Positions 23,445 to 35,054 are shown, counted from the stretch's first letter. The stretch is 64,000 nt of DNA from Ovis canadensis (GCF_042477335.2 NC_091245.1:110766501-110830500), one strand, 5' to 3'. A program made the numbers and translations. Notes: generated from the letters alone by a model not told the origin.

Positions 23445-23938
23445 CAGAAGGAAGGGTAGAAAGGACATAGGGAAGAAAGGGAAAAGGCTAAATATCAAGA
23501 AAAAAGACTATCTGATCACAATTTGTAGAGAACAGAATAGTCTGGGAAGGTTTGCTATATCAACAGCTGTATTAATCCAGGTAATACCAGAAAACTCAAA
23601 AGTCTCAGTGGATTATTTGCTCACATTCCAGTATGACTTAGGTGTTCGTGATAGGGCAGCTTTCCTTCAAGCTGACTCAGATGCCCAGTTTCTTTCCATT
23701 TCAGTAACAATTCCATCCTCAAGACTTGATTTTCAGTATAACCACTGGTATCAATTTTCAGTAAGCAGACAAGAAAAAAAGAGAGTGGAGAAAGCATTTG
23801 CTTCTTAAATAGCTCAGCCTGTATGTGACACACATCACATCCATACAACCTGCCATTGGCACCCAGCCCCACCTAGGTACAAGGCAGTTTGGAAAGTCTC
23901 CTGGAAGACTCCTAGAATACAGGTTACAAGATATAAAG
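23445..23938. other. Sequence with an unassigned open frame (23416-23808)
   Basis: A plus-strand frame of 130 codons starts inside the LTR end and runs to 23808. The translation has no motif I recognise. The style of 23560-23880 resembles the old repeat at 17588-18010. I do not consider it a gene. Confidence 0.4.
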
Positions 23939-24591
23939 CGCAGGCGGTGGCGGCGGCGGTGGCAGTGGTGGTGGCAGTGGGCGGCACACTAAGCGCAGGC
24001 GCCGCACTAAGCAAAGTGCGGCCGAGAGCTACCCCACGTCTGAGGTCAGGGGCAGCGGCTTAGAGTGCCAGGCTGCGGAGGCACAGGAACGGCCGAGAGG
24101 GGCTACCTAGCGTCAGAGGTCAGAGGTGGCACCCGAGGCCAAGGGCGGCGGCAGGAAGGCCAGGGCGACGACCGGGAGGAGCAACCCCATGCCCAAGGCT
24201 AGGGGTGGCGGCCGGGAGGAGCAATCCCATGTCCAAGGAGTGGTGGCTGTGCAGGCCCAGGAGGGCCTAGAGGAGCCATCCCACATTGAAGGTCAGGAAG
24301 AGCAGTGGGAGGAGATACCCCTCGTTCAAGGTAAGGAGCAGCCGCTGTGCTTTGTTGGAGCAGCCGTGAAGAGATACCCCATGCCCAAGGTAAGAGAAAC
24401 CCAAGTAAGATGGTAGGTGTTACAAGAGGGCATCAGAGGGCAGACACACTGAAACCATACTCACAGAAATCTAGTCAATCTAATCACACTAGGACCACAG
24501 CCTTGTCTAACTCAATGAAACTAAGCCATGCCCGCGGGGCAACCCAAGATGGGCGGGTCATGGTGGAGAGGTCTGACAGAATGTGGTCCAC

Positions 24592-24660
24592 TGGAGAAGG
24601 GAATGGCAAACCACTTCAGTATTCTTGCCTTGAGAACCCCATGAACAGTATGAAAAGGCA
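24592..24660 (+). other. BovB segment homologous to the left half of Bov-A SINEs
   Basis: CACTGGAGAAGGGAATGGCA, ACCACTTCAGTATTCTTGCC and AACCCCATGAACAGTATG match the opening half of the Bov-A monomers elsewhere in the window (for example 13066-13125). The closing half of the same SINEs matches 28082-28146 of this element. This fits the known origin of Bov-A from a deleted BovB. Confidence 0.85.
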
Positions 24661-24976
24661 AAATGATAGGATACTGAAAGAGGAACTCGCCAGGTCAGTA
24701 GGAGCCCAATATGCTACTGGAGGTCAGTGGAGAAATAAGTTCAGAAAGAATGAAGGGATGGAGCCAAAGCAAAAACAATACCCAGCTGTGGATGTAACTG
24801 GTGATAGAAGTGTTAGGTAGGTAGAATAGGGAAATGGAGTCCAAAATGGCAGTGGCTAAAAAACAAGGAAGGTCAAAGGAAGGTCCGAGGACCAGAGTGA
24901 AGACTTCAGGTAGAACAAACAGCACTCCTGGCTAAGCCAAATTTGCATAGGGCAGGCCCAGGTAGAGGAAAAAACA

Positions 24977-24983
24977 TATAAAA
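24977..24983 (+). promoter_or_regulatory. TATA box of the solo LTR
   Basis: TATAAAA at the expected place in the LTR, about 320 bases before its end and about 360 bases upstream of the BovB endonuclease frame. Transcription from it would run into the BovB ORF. Activity is not shown. Confidence 0.55.
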
Positions 24984-25029
24984 GGAGGAGCCAAAGCGCT
25001 TTCGCTCTCTTCCTCTCCCGCGTGCACGC

Positions 25030-25087
25030 GTTCTTTCTCTCTCTCTCTCCCTCTCTCTCTCTCCCTCTCTCTCCTCCACTCTCTTCC
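25030..25087 (+). repeat. CT-rich low-complexity tract inside the LTR
   Basis: Nearly pure CT repeats with CCCT interruptions. Confidence 0.9.
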
Positions 25088-25337
25088 CTTCAAATCTTTG
25101 GTTGGCATGCCCTCACACTTTGAGGATGGATTCTCCTGCTATCTTATAAATAAGATAGAGCTGTAACACTGATTTGCCTAAGAGCTATAACACGGTTTGT
25201 CCAAGACCCGAGAGCTGTGATGCGCCAAGGGCTTTAATGTCCATTGCTCCAAATCTTTGTTGTGACGAGACAAAGGACCGAGGAACATACACTCGCATGA
25301 CAGAAGCAAGGTCCAATGCTGTAAAGAGCAATACTGC

Positions 25338-28146
25338 ATAGGAACCTGGAATGACAGGGCCATGAATCAAGGCAAAATTAGAAATAGTCAAACAGGAGAT
25401 AGCAAGAGTGAACATCGATATTCTAGGAATCAGTGAACTAAAATGGACTGGAATGGGTGAATTTAACTCAGATGACCATTATATCTACTACTGCAGGCAG
25501 GAATCCCTCAGAACAAATGGAGTAGCCTTCATGGTCAACAGAAGAGTCCGAAAGGCAGTACTTGGATGCAATCTCAAAAATGACAGAATGAACTCTGTTC
25601 GTCTCCAAGGCAAACCATTCAATATCACAGTAATCCAAGTCTATGCCCCAGCCAGTAATGCTGAAGAAGCTGAAGCTGAATGGTTCTATGAAGACCTACA
25701 AAACATTTTAGAACTAACACCTATAAAAGATGTCCTTTTCATTATATAGGACTGGGATGCAAAAGTAGGAAGTCAAGAAACACCTGGAGTAACAGGCAAA
25801 TTTGGCCTTGGAAAATGGAATGAAGCAAGGCAAAGACTAATAGAATTTTGCCAAGGAAATGCACTGGTCATAGCAAACACCCTCTTCCAACAACACAACA
25901 GAAGACTCTACACATGGACATCACCAGATGGTCAACACTGAAATTAGATTGATTATATTCTCTGCAGCAAAAGATGGACAAGATCTATACAGTCAACAAA
26001 AACAAGACCAGGAGCTGACTGTGGCTCAGATCATGAACTCCTTATTACCAAATTTGACTGAAATTGAAGAAAACACGGAAAACTGCTAGACCATTCAGGT
26101 ATGACCTAAATCAAATCCCTTATGACTATACAGTGGAAGTGAGAAATAGATTTAAGGGCCTAGATCTGATAGATAGACTGCCTGATGAACTATGGAATGA
26201 GGTTTGTGACATTGTACAGGAGACAGGGATCAAGACCATCCTCATGGAAAAGAAATGCAAAAAAGCAAAACAGCTGTCTGGGGAAGGCTTACAAATAGCT
26301 GTGAAAAGAAGAGAAGTAAAAAGCCAAGGAGAAAAGGAAAGATATACGCATCTGAATGCAGAGTTCCAAAGAATAACAAGAAGAGATAAGAAAGCCTTTT
26401 TCAGCGATCAATGCAAAGAAATAGAGGAAAACAACAGAATGGGAAAGACTAGAGATCTCTTCAAGAAAATTAGAGACACCAAGGGAACACTTCATGCAAA
26501 GATGGGCTTGATAAAGGACAGAAATGGTATGGACCTAACAGAAGCAGAAGATATTAACAAGAGGTGGCAAGAATACACAGAAGAACTATACAAAAAGGAT
26601 CTTCACGATCCGGATAATCACGATGGTGTGATCATTCATCTAGAGCCAGACATCCTGGAATGTGAAGTCAAGTGGGCCTTAGAAAGCATCACTATGAACA
26701 AAGCTAGTGGAGGTGATGGAATTTCAGTGGAGCTGTTTCAAATCCTGAAAGACGATGCTGTGAAAGTGCTGCACTCAATATGCCAGCAAATTTGGAAAAC
26801 TCAGCAGTGGCCACAGGACTGGAAAAGGTCAGTTTTCCTTCCAATCCCAAAGAAAGGCAATTGCAAAGCATGCTCAAACTACCGCACAATTGCATTCATC
26901 TCACACGCTAGTAAAGTAATGCTCAAAATTCTCCAAGCCAGGCTTCAGCAATACGTGAACTGTGAACTTCCTGATGTTCAAGCTGGTTTTAGAAAAGGCA
27001 GAGGAACCAGAGATCACATTGCCAACATCCGCTGGATCATGGAAAAAGCAAGAGAGTTCCAGAAAAACATCTATTTCTGCTTTATTGACTATGTCAAAGC
27101 CTTTGACTGTGTGGATCACAATAAACTGTGGAAAATTCTGAAAGAGATGGGAATACCAGACCACCTAACCTGCCGCTTGAGAAATCTGTCTGCAGGCCAG
27201 GAAGCAACAGTTTGAATTGGACATGGAACAACAGATTGGTTCCAAATAGCAAAAGGAGTACATCAAGGCTGTATATTGTCACCCTGCTTATTTAACTTCT
27301 ATGCAGAGTACATCATGAGAAATGCTGGACTGGAAGAAACACAAGCTAGAATCAAGATTGCCAGGAGAAATATCAATAACCTCAGATATGCAGATGACAC
27401 CACCCTTATGGTAGAAAGTGAAGAGGAACTAAAATCCTCTTAATGAAAGTAAAAGAGAGTGAAAAAGTTGGCTTAAAGCTCAACATTCAGAAAACGAAGA
27501 TCATGGCATCCGGTCACATCACTCCATGGGAAATAGATGCAGAAACAGTGGAAACAGTGTCAGACTTTATTTTTTGGGCTCCAAAATCACTGCAGATGGT
27601 GACTGCAGCCATGAAATTAAAAGACGCTTACTCCTTGGAAGAAAAGTTATGACCAACCTAGATAGCATATTCAAAAGCAGGGATATTACTTTGCCGACTA
27701 AGGTCCATCTAGTCAAGGATATGGTTTTTCCTGTGGTCATGTATGGATGTGAGAGTTGGATTGTGAAGAAGGCTGAGCGCCGAAGAATTGATGCTTTTGA
27801 ACTGTGGTGTTGGAGAAGACTCTTGAGAGTCCCTTGGACTGCAAGGAGATCCAACCAATCCTTTCTGAAGGAGATCAACCCTGGGATTTCTTTGGAAGGA
27901 ATGATGCTAAAGCTAAAACTCCAGTACTTTGGCCACCTCATGCAAAGAGTTGACTCATTGGAAAAGACTTTGATGCTGGGAGGGATTGGGGGCAGGAGGA
28001 GAAGGGGGCGACAGAGGATGAGATGGCTGGATGGCATCACTGACTCGATGGACGCGCGTCTGAGTGTACTCCGGGAGTTGGTGATGGACAGGGAGGCCTG
28101 GCATGCTGCAATTCATGGGGTCACAGAGTCAGACACGACTGAGTGA
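25338..28146 (+). pseudogene. Broken BovB endonuclease-reverse transcriptase ORF
   Basis: Domains in order: apurinic-type endonuclease (GTWN start near 25341; SDH catalytic triplet at 26026-26034), reverse transcriptase (AGFRKGRGTRD region near 26980; FIDYVKAFD with the first catalytic Asp at 27087-27089; YADD at 27387-27398) and the C-terminal basic domain to the stop at about 28147. Lesions: a one-base insertion in an A run near 25372, TAG at 25747, TGA at 25939, TAG at 25945, TGA at 26059 with a frame change at about 26055, TGA at 27213 (CGA decay), a one-base loss near 27432 and another in a T run near 27572. The longest remaining frame, 26064-27215 (383 codons), covers most of the RT. 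It is not a host gene. Confidence 0.93.
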
Positions 28147-28329
28147 CTGAACTGAACTGAACTGAACTGAATCATAATACCCAGCCTGCTCTATTAGTGA
28201 AGCGAACTCATTAATAAAATAGTGATAAATAATAATAAAATACTAAAACAAAATCTCCGTCATTATCATAGTTCCTAATGCTTTACAAAGCCATTTAATA
28301 TGCATGTATAAATCAAAATAACAGTATGG

Positions 28330-28465
28330 AAAAGGAAAAACATACCATCTCCATTTTACCAATGAGGAAACAAGTCTCAGAAAAGCTCAATCACACAGAT
28401 TACACGGATTTCAAATTACCGAGCAGACTAAAAGCTAAACCCAAGACGTTCTGATTCCTAGTTCA
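28330..28465 (-). mobile_element. MIR SINE
   Basis: Antisense MIR core: CCATTTTACCAATGAGGAAAC, TCTCAGAAAAGCTCAATCAC, AACCCAAGACGTTCTGATTC. Confidence 0.65.
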
Positions 28466-29010
28466 GGGCTCTTCCGTCATTCTGAGCAAATGGGCCTGTT
28501 TGAGATATTCAATATATTGTGCAAATATTGTGATGTTCAATATTTCTTGGGTATTAAAATGTCTCAGCCTTTCAATTATCTCCCAGCAGAAATTGGCCTG
28601 TTTACCTGTTTTTCAACCTAGTCATACAGTTGAGATCCATTTTCTTATTTTCTCTTTGACATGTATCACCTCTCCATTAATATTCTGATTGTCCTCTTTG
28701 TCCATTTTGCGTTTCCTCTCATGGTCAGTTATCTGTGAGAAAACATGTTTATATTTTGGTTAAAGTGCCATGATTTACATTATTGCACTTACTTCTCAAT
28801 CCACAGAAAATGTTCCACAATATTGCATTCTTCCTAATCACCCTTGCCAACCTACACCCCAGGGAGGTAATGAACTCTTTCCCTCCTTATTTTTCAATCA
28901 TGAAAGCTGATTGAACAAGCACTAAACTAACAGTGTTGGATGGTGGCAGGAAAGCAAGTGAAGACCTGTGACCTGACCCATATGGTTAAGAGGACCAAAG
29001 TGATAAACCA
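28466..29010. other. AT-rich intergenic DNA
   Basis: Nothing recognised. Confidence 0.4.
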
Positions 29011-29222
29011 GGCTTCCCTGGTGGCTCAGTGGAAAGAATCTGCCTCAAATGCAGGAGATGCAGGGGACACAGGTTCAGTCCCTGGGTTGAGAAGTTCCCT
29101 TGGAGGAAGAAATGGCAACCCACCCAATATCCTTGCCTGGAGAACCCCATGGACAGAGGAGCCTGGGAGCTACAGTCCATGGGGTCACAAGCAGTCAGAC
29201 AAGACTGAAGCGACTGAGCATG
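29011..29222 (+). mobile_element. Bov-tA SINE
   Basis: Complete head (GGCTTCCCTGGTGGCTCAG, GGTTCAGTCCCTGGG) plus Bov-A body ending in GACTGAAGCGACTGAGCA. Confidence 0.93.
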
Positions 29223-29337
29223 AATGCATGTAGCGATAAGCCACAGATGGGAGTAAATTCCTCCTCATCTTCCCATGCAAATCCAGTCTGCTACATACCA
29301 GGACTCGTGTGTATTTGCCAGTAACTATGTTTAGGAG

Positions 29338-29549
29338 GGGCTTCCCTGGTGGCTCAGCAGTAAAGAATCCACCCACAACGTAGGAGACGCAGCAGACACA
29401 GGTTTGATCCCTGGGTTGAGACGATCCCCTGGAGAAGGATGTGGCAACTGACCCCAATATCCTTGCCTGGAGAATCCCATGGACAGAGGAGCCTGGGAAC
29501 TACAGTGCATGGGGCCACAAAGAGTCAGACACGACTGAAGTGATAGCAT
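29338..29549 (+). mobile_element. Bov-tA SINE
   Basis: Same structure and orientation as the copy at 29011, 115 bases downstream. The sequences differ in many places (for example CCACCCACAACGTAGG), so this is a separate insertion. Confidence 0.93.
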
Positions 29550-29883
29550 GAATACATGCATGCACATGCTTAGGAGAAAATCTGCCTCATTTGCACCATT
29601 TTCCCAGACTCTATACTTTGTTCAAGATACTCCATTCAATCCTCATCCCCTATCTTTGCCTCTTTTCCACATCCCTAATTCCTTTAAATAATTGCCTCAC
29701 AATCTCTGTTCTTCCTTATCTTTACTCTCCTTTGTCCATTTTGTTCTCCAGATTATTTTCTAATTAGTTGTGCTTGAGCCTGATATTTCTGCTCATTGCT
29801 TCCTCTCAAAATATACCATATTAAGTCTCTAGAAGATTTTTCTCTAATATCCAGCTGCTCTAAAATTGCAGATGAGCTTATAG

Positions 29884-30069
29884 GACTGCAGTTAGCAAAC
29901 TACAGGCCAAATCCACCCTGCAGTCCATTTTTGTAAGGCTACCAAGCTAAGAATGGTTTTTATACATTTAAAGATTGTAAATCTACACAGAGCTTCATAT
30001 TCCACAGACACAGAAGGGACCACATAGTTATTATCTGACCTACAGAAAAAGTTGGCCAGCTACTGTTTT
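29884..30069 (+). mobile_element. hAT-type DNA transposon remnant
   Basis: Opens with GTTAGCAAACTACAGGCCAAATC and closes with ACAGAAAAAGTTGGCCAGC, the paired ends of a common mammalian non-autonomous hAT element. The subfamily is not assigned. Confidence 0.65.
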
Positions 30070-30310
30070 AGACTATGAAAAACTTCTAGTCTCCCATCCA
30101 TTGCTATTCTCAGTAATCTTGACAATTTTTTGAGATTCTTTACCCAGTTTTCAAGTAGAGGACACAGGATTACAGGGCAACCATCTGCAAAAAGGAACCA
30201 GAACCTGAGGTCCCTAATATTGTTCTTCATGTACATGACCATTATTAGAAGAGTTTAGAATTTCTTTTTATCTCAATTAATTGTTTTGGGGGTATTTGGG
30301 GATCACAGAT

Positions 30311-30518
30311 GGGGTTTTCCAGATGATGCAATGGTAAAGAATCTACCTGCCAATGCAGGGGACCCAAGAGATTCAGGTTCAATCCCTGGGTCGGGAAGAT
30401 CCCCTGGAGTAGGAAGTGGAAACCCATTCTAGTATTCCTGCCTGGAAAATTTCATGGACAGAGGAGCCTAGCAGGCTACAGTCCATGGGGCTGCAAAGAG
30501 CTGAACACAACTAAGTGC
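30311..30518 (+). mobile_element. Bov-tA SINE
   Basis: GGGGTTTTCCAGATGATGCA head with the B box GGTTCAATCC and a Bov-A body to CTGAACACAACTAAGTGCA. It is followed directly by a CA microsatellite. Confidence 0.9.
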
Positions 30519-30566
30519 ACGTGTGCACACACACACACACATGCACACACACGTATGCACACACGC
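30519..30566 (+). repeat. CA microsatellite after the SINE
   Basis: Impure CA repeat with TG and CGTATG interruptions, probably grown from the SINE tail. Confidence 0.85.
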
Positions 30567-31504
30567 TGGGGTCATAGAGAACAACTCCTCGATCACAGTC
30601 TTCACATTCCCAGTGGATGAGGGCTACCCTGGAGAATCAGCATCTTTCTTTCCAACCAGGGGACTAAGAGAGAAATAGGTGAGGTGGACCAGCACACAAG
30701 GCAGCAAGTTGGCTGTCCCGGAGGAGAAAGGTCTGAATCAGTTAGCCTCCTAGGTGGTAGGGATTGGGTCTCCCCAAGCCACACCAGGATAGAGGCTGAT
30801 TTGAATCTTTCCCACATTTGAATTACACCTCCTGCCTCTGCTTCTGATCCCCTGTTAGCAGGGTGAGGTGTCACTAGAGAAGTAATGAACCCGGGAGGCT
30901 GCAATAGCAGTTTTCCTTGGGTATTGATGGGCGTATCCGTGGTGCTGCCAAGCCTGACTGCTTTCCTGAGACAGATACCAGCGCTAAGGTGTGTGTGAGT
31001 TTGTAACAGCGGATCTGAAGAAGGCCTCCATTAAAAACTCACTTTTATGAGAAGAAACATGCTCTTGGTTGGCAAAATAGGATGAAATCAAAATAGCAGA
31101 CAATCAACACCACACTGGAGCAAGTTTTATAGTCAAGACCTACCTAACTGTAGGTACACACCAGCTATAGAACAAGCTAAACTCACATGTTTAGCCACAG
31201 GCTGTGAGAATAGATTTAGAAAACAAGTATAAAAATAGTAGCAACAAGATGAGTAGTAAGATAGAGGGAGAAAGATCTTTTGCTGGCTCAGAACATTGCT
31301 CTCACTAGAATGTGAGATGTCCATAGGGTGATTTTCAGTCTTTAATAAATGTTCATTAAACCTATGTGAACTGCTAATTTTCAATCTAAAGCTCAGACAG
31401 GAGAAGACACTTGTTCAGGACCATATGGTTATAAAGGACAAGACAGAGAACAGAAAAACAGGGAAAGAACAGGGAGGAAAAACACAGATGCAGTTAAACA
31501 GCTG
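30567..31504. other. Intergenic DNA, nothing recognised
   Basis: No gene or named repeat. Minus-strand frames at 30602-30904 and 31133-31384 lack any family signature. Confidence 0.4.
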
Positions 31505-31640
31505 TGGCTTCAGCTTTCTAGTCTACCACTTAGAAGTGACCTAATTTGGGGTGAGTTACTCACCTCTCTGAGCCTCAGTTTTCTCATCTCTAAAGTTGGA
31601 ACAATATCTAATTTTCAGGGATCTTGAGAGGATTCAAGGT
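31505..31640 (+). mobile_element. MIR SINE
   Basis: Sense MIR core: GAGTTACTCACCTCTCTGAG, CCTCAGTTTTCTCATCTCTAAA, CTTGAGAGGATTCAAG. Confidence 0.75.
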
Positions 31641-32299
31641 TGTTTTTCTAATGTGATTGGTTAATGGCTGATCCCCTAGAAAGGAAGAGGATGCAGAGAG
31701 GAAGCTGTGTGGGTACCAGGTACTCTTACGCCAGGAAACGCAGGGCAAAGTTACCTTAGTGTCAGGGTACCAGAATTTCAGGTAGGATGATACTTGCATT
31801 TCCATATTCTGTGGGGATGAAAGATTAGAAAAACTTGCAGTTCTCACTAACGCATCCAACAGTGACCACAGGAATTCCTAGCTGCAAAAAGCATTTCAAC
31901 TCTGGGGCCAAAATTTCTGACAAAAATATTTGCACAGCAACCCCTACCCTTTCACTGTTTGTTGGACATTCCAGATCCTCAAATACGTGCATAGGGCAAT
32001 GTTCCCTTCTTTTTCTGCCTCGACCTTTGAATCTCCTGTTTTCTGACATTCTCAGCCTCCTAGGAGACTCCTAACCACATCCATGTGTTAAAAGATATTC
32101 CTGTCTGAGAATGAAGGTTAGGGAAGAAAAAAAAAAAAATGAAACAAAGGAGCATGTACCACCAACATTTCACCGGCCTGAGTGTCTACCCATTTCCTGC
32201 ACTGTGGCTATCTCTACAGAGAGAACCAACTAATAATATTGCCTCCAAGTTTGCAAAATCTCTGTTATTATTCATATTGGATATAATTCTTATTGTCTT
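31641..32299. other. Intergenic DNA, nothing recognised
   Basis: A short A run lies at about 32128-32140. No gene recognised. Confidence 0.4.
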
Positions 32300-32684
32300 T
32301 GTTGAAAAGACAACATAAAATTGATAAAAATCACTTTGGAAAGCAAAAAAGTATACCTTGATGAGATTGACTAGGGATATAACCTATGACTCTGCGATCT
32401 TATTCTTAAGTATATAATCTGAAAACTCTTGCACCATGAGATATAAGAATATTCTAGCAGCACTGGTTATAACAGAAAAACCTGGAAACAAATCACATGT
32501 TGTCAAAGGCAGGGTGTGTTAATAAATTGTGGTATCTCCATATCATGGAGCACTACACATCTATGGACATAAATAAACTGTTGTACCTCTAAGGACATGA
32601 ATAAATCTCAAAAAGTACAATGATGATGGAACCAAAGCAACACAAAAGAATGTGTTTCCATATAGTTTAAAAATAAATGAGGCT

Positions 32685-32845
32685 AGGGGATGACAGAGGA
32701 TGAGATTGTTGGATGGCGTCACTGACTCAATGGATATGAATTTAAGCTAACTTCGAGAAACAGTGAAAGACAGGGGAGCCTGGTGTGCTGTAGTCTATGA
32801 GGTCACAAAGAGTTGGACACAACTTAGTGACTGAACAACAACAAC
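32685..32845 (+). mobile_element. BovB 3'-end fragment nested in L1
   Basis: GGGGATGACAGAGGATGAGA, TTGGATGGCGTCACTGACTC, GACAGGGGAGCCTGGTG and GACTGAACAACAACAACA are the last about 150 bases of BovB. Confidence 0.87.
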
Positions 32846-32921
32846 ATATTATTATTTGGCAATAAAGAAAACTAAGGGGGTGATTTGTTACCTCTGGAAG
32901 TAGGAGAGGGATACCATTGAG

Positions 32922-33117
32922 GCTTCCCTCGTAGCTCAGTCAATAAAGTATCTGTATGCAGTGCAGGAGACCCAGGTTTGATTCTTGGGTCAAGATCCCC
33001 TGGAGAAGGAATGGCGACCCACTTCAATATTCTTGCCTGGAGAATCCCATGGACAGAGGAGCTTGGCAGGCTTTATGGGGTCAACAAAGTCGGAAACAAC
33101 TGAGCAACTAATCTCTG
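32922..33117 (+). mobile_element. Bov-tA SINE nested in L1
   Basis: GGCTTCCCTCGTAGCTCAG head and a shortened Bov-A body. The 9-base flanks ACCATTGAG (32913-32921 and 33118-33126) are an exact target duplication. Confidence 0.95.
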
Positions 33118-33296
33118 ACCATTGAGGAGGTTCACCCAAGCGTCTTCAGAGGAACTGGCAATGTTCTCTTTTTAAGTTGGCTAGTTGGAACTTGAGTGCT
33201 TATTTTATGATTGTAATTATACATCTTAAACTGTTCATATATTCTATATACATCCTTGGCTATGAATAATTTATTTCACAATAAAAACTTAATGTA

Positions 33297-33821
33297 ACCC
33301 AAATGTGCATGGGCTATCCCTTGGGTAGCCTCTGCTGTTACTCCACACTGAGCCCAGGAAGCAGCAGTGTCAACTTTGACAAGTAGCACAAATTTTATTA
33401 AATGTTCTGTGGAAGATAGATGTGAGTGTTAAGTATTGTGCAGCACATGGCAAAACTTAATCTTTCCTTTTTATCATTTCCATTTTTCTTTTCTCCTGCA
33501 CAAATGTTTTTTCTCATACACCTGTCTCCTCCAAAGCCTTTAAGAAGCGCCATCTAGAAACTATGACAATCAATTCTTCCCACCACACACAGCGAGGTGT
33601 CCTGGCCAGCCTTCACCCCTGCAGCATGACTGAAGGGCAATGATTGATACAGAATTTTGAATTTCATCAAAAAACTATTAACTACCACACAAACTAACTT
33701 CAGAAAAGAAAAAGCATAGACGAAGAGGAATCTGTCCCTGACAATAAAAAGAGTTAAAAAGCCAAAGAGCAATGACCTTCCAGGTTTCTATGAAATAGTG
33801 CCAATTCTAGTTGAATATCTT
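33297..33821. other. Intergenic DNA, nothing recognised
   Basis: No supported gene or repeat. Confidence 0.4.
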
Positions 33822-34038
33822 GTGTGCTTAGTTGCTTCAGTTGTCTGACTCTTTGTGACCCTATGGACTGTAGCCCACCGGGCTCCTCTGTCCTTGGGAT
33901 TTTTCTGGCAAGAACACTGGAGTGGGTTGCCATACCTTCCTCCTGGGGATCTTGCCAACCCAGGGATCGAACCCATGTCTTCTGCATCTCCTGCACTGTA
34001 AGCAGATTCTTTACCACTGAGCCACCAGGGAGGCCCCT
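33822..34038 (-). mobile_element. Bov-tA SINE
   Basis: Antisense: TGTGCTTAGTTGCTTCAGTT, GACTCTTTGTGACCCTATGG, CCCAGGGATCGAACCC, GAGCCACCAGGGAGGCCCC. Confidence 0.93.
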
Positions 34039-34359
34039 GACTATCTTAAGAACTGGCAAAATTAGTTTCATGCCATGAGAAACAGAGTAGGTCCAAGCAC
34101 TTGTTCACTCATTGCTCATGGTTTCACCTCATTCTTCAGTGAGAAAAACAGAAGCTACTGGAGGTGAAGCCCCACATCTTCTTACCTATGAACCCGCCTA
34201 TTCACTGGCCTTAATCACATCCTTCTTCCCTCTTGAAGCTCATCTTTCCCCTTTGGCACTGGGTGCCATTGTTTCTTAAATCCTATAAGACATCAACCGC
34301 TTATCTTTTCTCTTCAGAACCTCCAACTTCTCCCTCTCTCCTGGATTATCTTCACTGGC

Positions 34360-34384
34360 AAAAAAAAAAAAAAAAAAAAAAAAA
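34360..34384 (+). repeat. A25 homopolymer
   Basis: An uninterrupted run of 25 A. It sits within pyrimidine-rich L2-like text rather than at the end of a recognised retroelement. Confidence 0.95.
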
Positions 34385-35054
34385 CCCATAATCACAATCT
34401 CTCCTTAAGAATATAACAATAATCCTTCACTGATCCACACCTCTCCATAACTCCTGGTCCATCTATCAGAGCTCTTTTATAGCCAAACTTCTTGAAAAGT
34501 GTGATTCTGGACACACACTGCCTCGAGTCCTGAATTCTCACTCAAATTTGTGCTACTGAAATCTAAATTCAGCTCTCACCTCTCAATGAAATGGTCCTTG
34601 CCAAAGTGCTCATGACCTCTGGATTGTAAAAAGTTCAGTGGACATTTCTCAGTCATCCTACTGAACTTCTCAGCAATGGTATTTCCTCTTCCTGGAAACT
34701 CTTCTTTTTTGCTTTCTAAAAATCACTTTCTCTTTTACGGGCTGTTTCTGTTTCTTTGAATGGTTCCTCCTTTACTCAAATGCCGAATCAGGGAGGTCCA
34801 AATAACTGGTCTGAGCCCTCTTTGTTCTTCTCTCTACCTTTTTTTCTCTAAATAGCCTTGTCAATTTCCACAGATCTATGTAGGATCTTTATGTGGAGGC
34901 CTCTTAAATTTACATGTGAAGTCTTTGAGCTCTTCTGAGCTTAAAACTCGTATCCAACTACCTGCTTCTATTAACTACTAGCCTTTTCTTGGAAAATTTA
35001 CACATATCTCAAATGTAAATAGAACACTTATCTTCCTCTTGAGCCTGTTTTTTT

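Larger units (their letters stand above)
24811..25297 (+). repeat. Solo LTR inserted in the BovB 5' region
   Basis: A 487-base block with TG...CA ends (TGTTAGGTAGG to ACACTCGCA) interrupts BovB exactly between GGTGATAGAAG and its continuation CAGAAGCAAGG. The flanks TGATAGAAG (24802-24810) and TGACAGAAG (25298-25306) are a 9-base near-repeat, longer than the usual 4-6 for an LTR. A TATA box (TATAAAA, 24977-24983) and a CT-rich tract (about 25030-25087) lie inside. Its orientation matches the BovB. Confidence 0.85.
23939..28171 (+). mobile_element. Near full-length BovB LINE (RTE clade), inactive
   Basis: BovB is the main RTE-type LINE of ruminants, with an apurinic-type endonuclease and a reverse transcriptase. 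Here the order is: GC-rich 5' region with GGC-type repeats (23939-24420), a 5' region that includes the source segment of Bov-A SINEs (24592-24660), a solo LTR insertion (24811-25297), endonuclease (about 25338-26060), reverse transcriptase (26064-27440, YADD at 27387-27398), C-terminal domain to 28146, and a tail of repeated TGAAC units (28147-28171). Without the LTR it is about 3.75 kb. In-frame stops and frameshifts make it inactive. No clear target duplication was found. Confidence 0.93.
32300..33296 (+). mobile_element. Old L1 LINE 3' part, broken by BovB and Bov-tA insertions
   Basis: L1 ORF2 C-terminal text is recognisable in sense (ACTCTGCGATCTTATTCTTAAG, AAACTCTTGCACCATGAG, GTGGTATCTCCATATCATGGAG). 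It continues after a BovB fragment (32685-32845) and a Bov-tA (32922-33117) to an AATAAAAAC tail at about 33280-33290. Confidence 0.72.

Noticed and set aside
23416..23808. 130-codon plus-strand frame
   Set aside because: It starts inside the LTR end, has no recognisable motif, and the DNA resembles an old interspersed repeat.
24126..24820. GC-rich open frames (24126-24416 and 24347-24820) as small genes
   Set aside because: They lie in the GC-rich 5' region of BovB; the second frame runs through the Bov-A-like segment into the LTR insertion. Repetitive GGC content keeps the frames open.
26064..27215. 383-codon open frame as a candidate gene
   Set aside because: It is the reverse transcriptase part of BovB, with FIDYVKAFD and YADD boxes, flanked by stops and frameshifts of the same ORF. 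It belongs to the LINE.
29011..29549. Tandem duplication of a 212-bp unit
   Set aside because: The two Bov-tA copies differ at many positions and are separated by unrelated unique sequence, so they are independent insertions.
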